Shown piece by piece: positions 18,031 to 25,171 of a stretch of 64,000 nucleotides of DNA. Each line of letters begins with the position of its first letter. The first letter of the stretch is position 1. Below the pieces are notes generated by a model, which worked only from the letters and a program-made list of their open reading frames with translations, made no database searches and was not told where the DNA came from. Source of the stretch: Cellulomonas fimi (GTDB taxonomy: Bacteria; Actinomycetota; Actinomycetes; Actinomycetales; Cellulomonadaceae); assembly GCF_012952065.1 (NCBI RefSeq), contig NZ_JABCJJ010000017.1, positions 1 through 64,000 of the forward strand, in the 5' to 3' direction. A program made the translations under genes and the position numbers.

Positions 18031-19472
18031 CCTGCTGCGTCCTCCGCGGCGCCCGGCGCCAGGCCGCTCGGCGGGCCGAGCACGGGCGACGTGGGATCGG
18101 GCGGTGTGGGATCGAGCGGCGGGGGATCGGGCGGCGTGGGATCGAGCGGCGTGGCGCCGTCGCGCTCGCCCAGGCCCCCGCCGAACATCCGCGAGACGAC
18201 GTCGCCGAGCGACGAGCCGTCGTCGGTCGAGAGGGTCGACGCCCCCGGCGGCTCGGCGCCGTCCTGCGTCAGCGCGGCACCCGACACGGCGAGCGCGCTC
18301 ACCGCGAGCACCAGTGCACCCCCGGCGGCCATCGCGGCGGCGCGCGTCCTGCGAGTGCTCCGGGTAGGGCGACGCCGGTGCGGGGCGGCGGAGCGGTCGG
18401 CCGGCTCCGCCGCGCCCGAGGGGCCCGGGGCGCGTCGGCGCCGGGTGCGGCCGGAGGGCTCGGGCTCTGCGCGCTCGTCCGGGGCGGCTGCGGTGCGCCC
18501 GGAGCGTGCGGCCTGCGCTGCTCCGCGGGCGACGGCGTGGGCGGCGTCGTCGTCGACGACGGTGAGCGGTGCGTCGAACTCGAGCGCGACGAGCTCGGCG
18601 AGGAGGGGGAGCGACGCGGCGGCGCCGAGCAGGAGCACCCGGTCGACGCCTCCGGGCGCGGCGGCGACGACGGCCTCGGCGGCCTTGGTGACGGCGCTCG
18701 CGGCCCGTTCGCGCACCCGGTCCTCGAGCTCGGCCGCAACCATCCGCACCTCGACGCGTTGCGCGGCGCCCGGGGAGGTGAACGAGACCGACGGGTGCAC
18801 CGCGAGGAGGCGGGCCGCCCGTGCGCACTCGGCCCGCAGGGTGCGGGCTGCGGCGTCGTCCATGACGGGCAACGACGGGCCAAGGACGGCGCGCACGTGG
18901 GCGAGCACGGCGTCGTCGATGTCGGACGCGCCGAAGGTCTCGACGACGACGGGGTGGCCGAGGACGGTTCCCGGTCTGTCGCGCTCACGGTGCGACCCCA
19001 CCGTCGTGACCCGCAGGTGCTCCGAGCGGAGGTCCAGGACGGCGACGACGTCCGGGCCCCCGGCGTCGAGGACCGACCGGTCGACGTGCAGCACCGCGGC
19101 GACCGCGTCCGGGAGAAGGGTGAAGTCCACGAGCCCCGCCTCGGCGAGCGCGGCGCTCAGGAGCGCGGTCCGGTACGGCCCCCAGGTGGGCGGGTACGCC
19201 ACCGTGACCTCGTCCGGTCCGGAGCCCTCGTGCACCGCGACCGCCTCGACCGCGGTGACGACCGCCGCCGCGACCGCGCTCTCCGCGCTCACCACGAGCC
19301 CGTCCTCGTGGACCGGCACCGGATCGCCCACGCGGTCGACGAGCCGGTGCAGCGGGAGGGGCCGCGGCGGCGGTTCGAGCACGTCCTGCTCATGGCGCCC
19401 GGGAGGCTGCGCGCGGTTCAGGGCGATCGTGGCGGACTCGCCGTCGAGGTCCACACCGAGCGCGTACCCCAT
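18027..19472 (-). CDS. Hsp70-like (actin-fold) membrane protein with proline-rich tail
   Basis: The protein is 481 residues. Residues 1-325 resemble an Hsp70 ATPase domain: GVDLDGESATIAL (6-18) for phosphate-1, VVAVLDLRSEHLRV (142-155) for phosphate-2, and RVLLLGAAASLPLLAELV (278-295) for the adenosine motif. The GGGT of phosphate-2 is replaced by RSEHL, so ATP hydrolysis may be weak or lost. No substrate-binding domain follows. Instead there is an Arg-rich linker, a membrane helix (about 379-401) and an external tail with repeats such as LDPTPPDP (443-461), encoded by 14-bp DNA repeats. A GGGGAGG ribosome binding site sets ATG 19472. A sensor or anchor for the cotranslated LuxR-type regulator is plausible. 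Confidence 0.8.
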   Translation of the reverse strand: MGYALGVDLDGESATIALNRAQPPGRHEQDVLEPPPRPLPLHRLVDRVGDPVPVHEDGLVVSAESAVAAAVVTAVEAVAVHEGSGPDEVTVAYPPTWGPYRTALLSAALAEAGLVDFTLLPDAVAAVLHVDRSVLDAGGPDVVAVLDLRSEHLRVTTVGSHRERDRPGTVLGHPVVVETFGASDIDDAVLAHVRAVLGPSLPVMDDAAARTLRAECARAARLLAVHPSVSFTSPGAAQRVEVRMVAAELEDRVRERAASAVTKAAEAVVAAAPGGVDRVLLLGAAASLPLLAELVALEFDAPLTVVDDDAAHAVARGAAQAARSGRTAAAPDERAEPEPSGRTRRRRAPGPSGAAEPADRSAAPHRRRPTRSTRRTRAAAMAAGGALVLAVSALAVSGAALTQDGAEPPGASTLSTDDGSSLGDVVSRMFGGGLGERDGATPLDPTPPDPPPLDPTPPDPTSPVLGPPSGLAPGAAEDAAG

Positions 19473-19869
19473 CGTTCGCCTCCCCGCGCGGACCTCGCCG
19501 AACGCCGTCCGCTCACCTCTGCCAGCCCCCGTCCCCGCCATGATGCCCCGATTCGGTGAATGCAGCACACCCCTTTGGGTGAATTTGTCCTACGACCTGC
19601 AGTTCTGGTAGGGGATGTGCTCGCCCAGGTAGGGGTCGGCTGGGGTTCGCGGGGCCTCCACGGCGCCCATGGCGCGCGCTCTGACGTGCGCAGGGACGGG
19701 CATGCAGCCGTCGGCACCCCTCCGCGCCGGATCGCACCGGGGCGGGCGCCCGCCCATCCCCTATCGGCCGCCCCCCAGGAGGGGGGAGTACCCCGATGGA
19801 CGCTGGTGGTGCCCTCCCTAGCGTCGCCGGTGGGTGACGACGCCCGACCAGCTCGTGAGAGGGATGGAC
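19473..19869 (+). promoter_or_regulatory. Divergent control region of hsp70-luxR and iniB-like operons
   Basis: No gene lies in these ~400 bp. Near the iniB side, C6-AGGA-G6-AGTA-C4 (19771-19794) sets blocks of C and G exactly 10 bp apart, on one face of the helix. Directly downstream, ATGGAC (19796-19801) and TAGCGT (19819-19824), 17 bp apart, form a plausible -35/-10 pair. The C/G element touching the -35 is placed like a LuxR-family activator site. The promoter for the leftward hsp70-like gene was not identified; an AT-richer patch lies at 19570-19600. Confidence 0.5.
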
Positions 19870-21051
19870 ATGCCGAACGTAGCCAGCTCGCTTCTCGACT
19901 TCATTCTCAGCCTGCTCAGGGACGGCGAGGCCGCCCGCAGCTTCGCGAACGACCCGCAGGGAACCCTCGAGGAGCACGGGCTGGGGGACATCACCTCGAC
20001 CGACCTCGACGACGTCCTGCCGGTCGTGCTCGACCAGTCGCCGGTCAGCTTCGACCGCGGCAGCTACAACACCGGGGGCAACTCCTCCGGGGCGAGCCAG
20101 TCCGGTTCGGGCGGCGCGAGCGGCGGCGGCATGGCGCCCTCGGCGGCGGTGGCAGCGCCGGCTGCGGTGGCGTCGGACGACGACGTCGTTCCCCAGATCC
20201 AGCACATCATCGCGACCTACTCGTACAACACCAGCTACGTCGACGACCGCGACACGATCGTGGACAGCTCGGTCAACCAGAACATCTGGGCGAGCGGAGA
20301 CGTCGAGCAGATGTTCGACATCTCGCCCGTCGTGGCGAACGGTGGCGTCGTTGCCGGGGACGACGTCAACGGGGGAGCGTTCGTCGGTGACGGCAACGTG
20401 GTCGGTGACCGCAACTCGGTCGGCAACCTGACGGACAACTCGAGCGACGACAACTCCGACAACAGCGACAACAGCGTCAACGGATCGTACAACGACAACA
20501 GCGACAACAGCGACAACAGCGATAACTCTGACAACAGCGACAACAGCGACAACAGCACGACTGACAACAGCGACAACAGCGATAACTCTGACAACAGCGA
20601 CAACTCTGACAACAGCGACAACAGCACGACTGACAACAGCGACAACAGCGACAACTCTGACAACAGCGACAACAGCGACAACTCTGACAACAGCGACAAC
20701 TCTGACAACTCCGATAACTCGGACAACAGCGACAACAGCACGACCGACAACAGCACGACCGACAACAGCGACAACAGCGACAACTCTGACAACAGCGACA
20801 ACTCTGACAACTCCGATAACTCGGACAACAGCGACAACAGCACGACCGACAACAGCACGACCGACAACAGCGACAACAGCGACAACAGCGACAACAGCGA
20901 CAACAGCGACAACAGCGACAACAGTTGGGCAGACAACAGCGACAACTCCGACAACTCTGACAACAGCGACAACAGCTGGACGGATAACAGCGACAACTCC
21001 GACAACAGCGACAACTCCGACAACAGCGACGACCTGCTCGACATCCTCTAG
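19870..21051 (+). CDS. IniB-like protein with Asp-Asn-Ser repeat domain
   Basis: The protein is 393 residues. The N-terminus (SLLDFILSLLRDGEAARSFA, then DPQGTLEEHGL) closely matches the IniB N-terminal domain of mycobacteria (I recall LIDYILSLFRSEDAARSF). A Gly/Ser/Ala segment (about 70-110) and a region rich in Gly-Asp-Asn (GDGNVVGDRNSVGN) follow. The last ~200 residues are about 55 copies of DNS, broken by TT at intervals and by W-A and W-T near the end, finishing DDLLDIL. ATG 19870 has AGAGGGA about 6 nt upstream; ATG 19864 and GTG 19834 are alternatives. There is no obvious signal peptide. It is the first gene of the operon with two dynamin-like GTPases. Confidence 0.85.
   Translation: MPNVASSLLDFILSLLRDGEAARSFANDPQGTLEEHGLGDITSTDLDDVLPVVLDQSPVSFDRGSYNTGGNSSGASQSGSGGASGGGMAPSAAVAAPAAVASDDDVVPQIQHIIATYSYNTSYVDDRDTIVDSSVNQNIWASGDVEQMFDISPVVANGGVVAGDDVNGGAFVGDGNVVGDRNSVGNLTDNSSDDNSDNSDNSVNGSYNDNSDNSDNSDNSDNSDNSDNSTTDNSDNSDNSDNSDNSDNSDNSTTDNSDNSDNSDNSDNSDNSDNSDNSDNSDNSDNSDNSTTDNSTTDNSDNSDNSDNSDNSDNSDNSDNSDNSTTDNSTTDNSDNSDNSDNSDNSDNSDNSWADNSDNSDNSDNSDNSWTDNSDNSDNSDNSDNSDDLLDIL
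20440..21038 (+). repeat. 9-bp tandem repeat array encoding (Asp-Asn-Ser)n
   Basis: The unit GAC-AAC-AGC repeats for about 600 bp. Asn is always AAC, Asp mostly GAC with a few GAT, and Ser varies among AGC, TCC, TCT and TCG. Blocks of longer identical sequence (for example around 20690-20740 and 20790-20850, each with ACGACCGACAACAGC inserts) show that segments were duplicated as units. The array is much less GC-rich than its surroundings. Expansion or contraction by 9 bp would keep the frame. Confidence 0.95.
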
Positions 21052-21078
21052 GAGTCCCAGCACGACACGCCGCGGCGA

Positions 21079-21114
21079 CCGGCCCTGCAGCCCCAAAGGG
21101 GGTTGCGGGGCCGG
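21079..21114 (+). terminator. 16-bp hairpin between iniB-like and iniA-like genes
   Basis: The arms 21079-21094 and 21099-21114 pair over 16 positions (two G-U pairs) around an AAAG loop. No T-run follows. It lies 28 bp after the iniB-like stop and 43 bp before the iniA-like start, so it may attenuate transcription or protect the iniB-like mRNA end. Confidence 0.7.
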
Positions 21115-21156
21115 CCTGCTGCTGGCTTACTCGAACGGGACACCGGAGGGGCGCGA

Positions 21157-23004
21157 GTGCGATCACTGTCAGAGCTGCTGGGACGTGCGCTCGAGGCGAG
21201 CGACGCGGCGGAGCGCCCGGACCTCAGCGCGCGCCTGCACCAGGCCCGGCGCCGCCTGCGGGACCCCCACGTCCGTGTGCTCGTCGTCGGGGAGTTCAAG
21301 CAGGGGAAGAGCCAGCTCGTGAACGCGCTGGTCAACGCCCCGGTCTGCCCCGTGGACGACGACGTCGCCACGTCGGTCCCCACCGTCGTCATGCACGGTG
21401 CGGAGCCGTCCGCCGCGCTGGTCCTGGCGCCGCCCGACCGGCCCGAGGACCTGGCTGACGCGCGAGCGCCGCTCGACAGGACCGTGGTACCGATCGAGTC
21501 CCTCACCGAGCACGTCTCGGAGCTCGGCAACCCCGGGAACGACCGCCGCATCGCGTACGCCGAGGTCACCCTGCCGCGTCAGATCCTCAGCGACGGGCTC
21601 GTCCTGGTCGACACCCCCGGCGTCGGCGGTCTCGGGTCGACGCACGCCGCCAACACGATGGCCGCACTGCCGACGGCCGATGCCGTGCTCCTCGTCTCCG
21701 ACGCCGCGCAGGAGTACTCCGAGCCGGAGCTCGAGTTCCTGCACCAGGCGATGAAGCTCTGCCCCAACGTGGCCTGCGTGCTCACGAAGACCGACCTCTA
21801 CCCGCAGTGGCGACAGGTCGCGGAGATCGACCGCAAGCACCTCGACGACGCGGGCGTCCGGACGAGACTGATCCCGGTGTCGTCCACGCTGCGGCTCCAT
21901 GCGGCACGCACGCGCGACGGCGCGCTCCACGAGGAGTCGGGCTTCCCGGCACTCGTGCGGTTCCTGCGCCAGGAGGTCGTGGGCAACGCGGGGCTGCTGG
22001 CACGGCGGTCCATGACGCACGACGTGCTCGCGGTGATCGATCACCTCCTGCTGTCGCGGCGGTCGGAGCTGAGCGCGCTCGAGGACCCGGGAAGCAGCGC
22101 CGCGATGATCCAGGACCTCGTGGCGGCACGCGAGACCACGGGTGAGCTGCGCCGACGCTCCGCGCGCTGGCAGCAGACCCTCAACGACGGCGTCACGGAC
22201 CTCATGGCGGACATCGAGTACGACCTCCGCGACCGCCTCCGCAAGATCGCCCGGGAGGCGGAGGACGCGGTCGAGGCCGCCGACCCCGGCATGGTCTGGG
22301 ACGAGTTCGACGGCTGGCTCGTGCAGCGGGTCGCGGCGGCGGTCGCCGCCAACTTCGTCTGGGCGCACGAGCGCTCGCAGTGGCTCGCGACCCGGGTGGC
22401 CGAGCACTTCCAGACCGACAGCCAGGTCGACCTGCCCGAGCTGGTCCGCGGCGACAGCGACGAGGCGCTCGAGCTCGTGGGCGCACTGGAGCGCGTCGAG
22501 ATCGAGCGCGTCGGACCGACGCAGAAGGCGCTCATCGCGCTACGGGGCTCCTACGGTGGCGTGCTCATGTTCGGGATGGTCACGGCCGTGGCGTTCTCGA
22601 TGCCGATCATCAACGCGATCTCGGTGAGCATCGGCGTGATCATGGGCGCCAAGGCGTACCGGGACGACAAGAAGTCGCGGGTCCGCCGGCGCCAGGCGGA
22701 GGCGAAGGCCGCGGTCCGCCGGCACGTCGACGAGGTCATCTTCCAGGTGAGCAAGGACTCCAAGGACCGGCTCCGGCAGATGCAGCGGCTGCTGCGCGAC
22801 CACTTCACCGCGACGGCGGAGGAGCTCTTCCGGTCGCTCGACGACTCGGTGCGGTCCGCGAAGAGCGCGGCGACGGCGGGTGCGGCCGACCGCGACACCC
22901 GGGTCAAGGAGCTCCGCGTGACGATCGGCCGACTCGAGGCCATCCAGCGCGCGGCGCACGAGCTGAACCGGTCGGCCCCCGAGCCGGTGGCGGTGCCGGC
23001 GTGA
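21157..23004 (+). CDS. Dynamin-like GTPase (IniA-like)
   Basis: The protein is 615 residues. The G domain has G1 GEFKQGKS (45-52), G3 DTPGVGG (about 152-158) and G4 TKTD (about 210-213). Long helices follow, with two adjacent hydrophobic segments (about 466-498, VLMFGMVTAVAFSMPIINAI and onward) that fit a membrane-inserting paddle, then a basic coiled-coil C-terminus. Length and plan match IniA (about 640 residues), a bacterial dynamin-like protein that remodels membranes. GTG 21157 is chosen for the GGAGGGG ribosome binding site just upstream. The next GTPase gene overlaps its stop by 4 bp. It probably acts at the inner face of the membrane under envelope stress. Confidence 0.9.
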   Translation: MRSLSELLGRALEASDAAERPDLSARLHQARRRLRDPHVRVLVVGEFKQGKSQLVNALVNAPVCPVDDDVATSVPTVVMHGAEPSAALVLAPPDRPEDLADARAPLDRTVVPIESLTEHVSELGNPGNDRRIAYAEVTLPRQILSDGLVLVDTPGVGGLGSTHAANTMAALPTADAVLLVSDAAQEYSEPELEFLHQAMKLCPNVACVLTKTDLYPQWRQVAEIDRKHLDDAGVRTRLIPVSSTLRLHAARTRDGALHEESGFPALVRFLRQEVVGNAGLLARRSMTHDVLAVIDHLLLSRRSELSALEDPGSSAAMIQDLVAARETTGELRRRSARWQQTLNDGVTDLMADIEYDLRDRLRKIAREAEDAVEAADPGMVWDEFDGWLVQRVAAAVAANFVWAHERSQWLATRVAEHFQTDSQVDLPELVRGDSDEALELVGALERVEIERVGPTQKALIALRGSYGGVLMFGMVTAVAFSMPIINAISVSIGVIMGAKAYRDDKKSRVRRRQAEAKAAVRRHVDEVIFQVSKDSKDRLRQMQRLLRDHFTATAEELFRSLDDSVRSAKSAATAGAADRDTRVKELRVTIGRLEAIQRAAHELNRSAPEPVAVPA

Positions 23005-24488
23005 CGATGCAGGTCGAGGAGGCACGCGACCTGCTCCACCGCGCCCTCGACGCGTACGCGGGGAGCGGTGACACCGAGGCGCTCGACCGGCTCGAGCACG
23101 AGCTCGACCGGCTCGACGCCCCGCTCCGTGTCGCGCTGGCCGGCAAGCTCAAGGCAGGCAAGTCGACGCTGCTGAACGCGCTCCTCGGCGACGAGCTCGC
23201 GGCGACCGACCACGCCGAGTGCACGCGGGTGGTGACGTGGTACCGCCATGGCTCCGTTCCCTCGATCACGGTGCACCCCGTCACGGGCGAGCCGTGGACC
23301 TGCCCGCCGCGACGCGGTCCGGCCGGGCTCGTGGTCGACCTCCGCGGGTGCCGCGCCGAGGAGGTCGACCGGGTCGAGGTCGTCTGGCCGGCGTCCGGCC
23401 TGCGCGACCTCACCCTCGTCGACACCCCCGGCCTGGACTCGCTGTCGCGAGAGGTCTCCCACCGGACCAGCGGGTTCCTCACCGCGGAGGAGGAGTCCCC
23501 GGTCGACGCCGTCGTCTACCTGATGCGTCACCTGCACGCGACCGACGTGCGGTTCCTCGAGGCCTTCGAGGAGGCCCGCAGCAGGCGCGACGTCGCGGCG
23601 GCGACCGTCGCGGTGCTCTCGCGAGCTGACGAGGTCGGGGTGGGACGGATCGACGCGATGATCTCGGCGGACCGCGTGGCTGAGCGCTATCGTGCGCACG
23701 CCGCGCTCCGCGCCGTCTGCCAGACGGTCGTGCCGGTGAGCGGACTGCTCGCGCACACGGGCCAGACGCTGCGCGAGGACGAGGTGGCCGCGCTGCGCGT
23801 GCTGGCGGCGATGGACCGCGCCGAGGTCGAGGGCCTGCTGCTCTCGGTCGACCGGTTCCGGCAGCCGTCGCTGAGCCTGGGGGTCCCGGCCGAGATGCGG
23901 GCCCACCTCCTGTCGCGGCTCGGCCTGTTCGGGGTCCGGATGGCCCTCGCGGTCCTCCGCCTCCGCCGGCAGACCGCTGCGACCCTCGCGGACGAGCTCG
24001 TGCGTCGCAGCGGCCTCCCCGAGCTCCGGCGCGTGCTCACGGCACAGCTCATGGAGCGCCGTGACCAGCTCCGGGCGCAGGCTGCGGTCCGCGCCGTCGC
24101 GCGCCTGGTCGCCGACGCTCCACCGCCCGACGGGGTCGAGCTCGCCGCACGGTGCGAGCAGCTCGTCGCGGGCGCGCACGAGCTCCGGGAGATCGCGCTG
24201 CTGGCTCGGCTGCGCGCGACCCCCGTCGAGCTGTCACCCGAGCAGGTCGCGTCGGCGGACCGCCTCCTGGGTGGTGACGGGCGCGCGGTCGTCGCGCGGC
24301 TGCGGCTACCCGCCGACGCGCGTCCTGCGGACGTGCGGACCGCGGCCGCGCACGCGCTCGAGCAGTGGCGCGCGCTGGCGGACGACCCGATGCTCGACAC
24401 GGACACCCGCCGCGTCTGCCGGGTGCTCGTGCGGACGTGCGAGGGGCTGCTGACGGACGACGTCAGACCAGTGCGCGAGCACGTCTGA
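23001..24488 (+). CDS. Dynamin-like GTPase (IniC-like)
   Basis: The protein is 495 residues, close to IniC (about 493). The G domain has G1 AGKLKAGKST (47-56), G3 DTPGLDS (141-147) and a G4-like SRAD (207-210). The remainder is helical, with a mildly hydrophobic LFGVRMALAVLRLRR (about 310-325) but no clear membrane helix pair, so it differs from its partner. The start overlaps the upstream stop (GTGA); ATG 23007 is possible. Tandem GTPase pairs of this kind often form hetero-oligomers. The 3' end overlaps the convergent membrane-protein gene by 26 bp. Confidence 0.88.
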   Translation: MTMQVEEARDLLHRALDAYAGSGDTEALDRLEHELDRLDAPLRVALAGKLKAGKSTLLNALLGDELAATDHAECTRVVTWYRHGSVPSITVHPVTGEPWTCPPRRGPAGLVVDLRGCRAEEVDRVEVVWPASGLRDLTLVDTPGLDSLSREVSHRTSGFLTAEEESPVDAVVYLMRHLHATDVRFLEAFEEARSRRDVAAATVAVLSRADEVGVGRIDAMISADRVAERYRAHAALRAVCQTVVPVSGLLAHTGQTLREDEVAALRVLAAMDRAEVEGLLLSVDRFRQPSLSLGVPAEMRAHLLSRLGLFGVRMALAVLRLRRQTAATLADELVRRSGLPELRRVLTAQLMERRDQLRAQAAVRAVARLVADAPPPDGVELAARCEQLVAGAHELREIALLARLRATPVELSPEQVASADRLLGGDGRAVVARLRLPADARPADVRTAAAHALEQWRALADDPMLDTDTRRVCRVLVRTCEGLLTDDVRPVREHV

Positions 24489-25071
24489 ACCACCGGCGTG
24501 GCCCCGGCAGCAGCAGCGCGACCAGGGCGGCGAGCGCCAGCGCGGCCTGCACGAGGAGCGCGGCCCGCGGAAGGTCCGAGAGCACCGATCCCGCGCGGTC
24601 CGCCACGACCTCCTGCACCAGCACCACGACCGCGATACCGACGGCGCCGGTGAGCACGAGCAGGTTGCGTGCCCACACCCGCCCGACGCGCATGAGGAGG
24701 GCGAGGGTGAGGTGGATGGCTGCGACGAGGAGCACGCTGCCGAACGCGGCCAGGAAGGCGTACCGCGCGGCGTCGGCCACGACGTCCGCGGCGCGGGCGG
24801 GGTCCTGCTCGACCACCGCCGCGGCGAGGCGCGTCCGGAGCGCCTCCTGGCCGAGCCAGAGCGCCAGGGCGGCGACCAGGGCCGCGACGGCGGAGGCCAC
24901 CCACAGCCACATCGACACCGTGACCGAGCGCGGCGGTGCGCCCACCTCGATCGTGGCAGCGAACCCCTCACCCCCGACCTCCGGTCGCGGCGGGGCGGTC
25001 GCCGGACGCTCGGGACGACCTACGCGTGCTCCACCGTCCGAACGACCCCGCGGGCCTCCCTCCTGCGTCAT
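24463..25071 (-). CDS. Four-helix membrane protein, unknown
   Basis: The protein is 202 residues. Residues 1-50 are polar and Pro/Gly/Arg-rich. Four predicted membrane helices follow (about 54-73, 105-127, 135-153, 168-188), and the tail is basic. I do not recognise a family. Its 3' end overlaps the iniC-like gene tail by 26 bp on the opposite strand, so it closes the inserted module. It lies 100 bp beyond the end of the DUF58 gene on the same strand and may be read from the same transcript. Confidence 0.65.
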   Translation of the reverse strand: MTQEGGPRGRSDGGARVGRPERPATAPPRPEVGGEGFAATIEVGAPPRSVTVSMWLWVASAVAALVAALALWLGQEALRTRLAAAVVEQDPARAADVVADAARYAFLAAFGSVLLVAAIHLTLALLMRVGRVWARNLLVLTGAVGIAVVVLVQEVVADRAGSVLSDLPRAALLVQAALALAALVALLLPGPRRWFRRARALV

Positions 25072-25171
25072 GGCCCTGACCGTATGCCCGCAGGCTGCGT
25101 CGGGCGAACCCGTCTCGGACGTGTCGTCGGCGAGGAGGGCGACCGGTCGACCGAGGGGTCGGTCCGAGTGG

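Noticed and set aside
15829-19611. A 1260-residue plus-strand open frame
   Set aside because: It runs antisense through the LuxR-type and Hsp70-like genes. It is Arg/Gly/Ala low complexity, as expected for shadow frames in GC-rich DNA.
20440-21038. A CRISPR array
   Set aside because: The repeats are 9-bp units without unique spacers and lie inside an open reading frame. No cas genes occur in the window.
20235-21044. Long minus-strand frames encoding Leu-Leu-Ser/Glu-Leu-Ser and Cys-Arg repeats opposite the iniB-like gene
   Set aside because: They are the antisense readings of the DNS-coding 9-bp repeat, which has no stops in several frames. They lack a ribosome binding site and codon use typical of genes here.
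15361-25171. A prophage or integrative element carrying the ini-like module
   Set aside because: No integrase, transposase, tRNA, attachment-site repeats or phage structural genes are visible, and composition outside the DNS array matches the surroundings.
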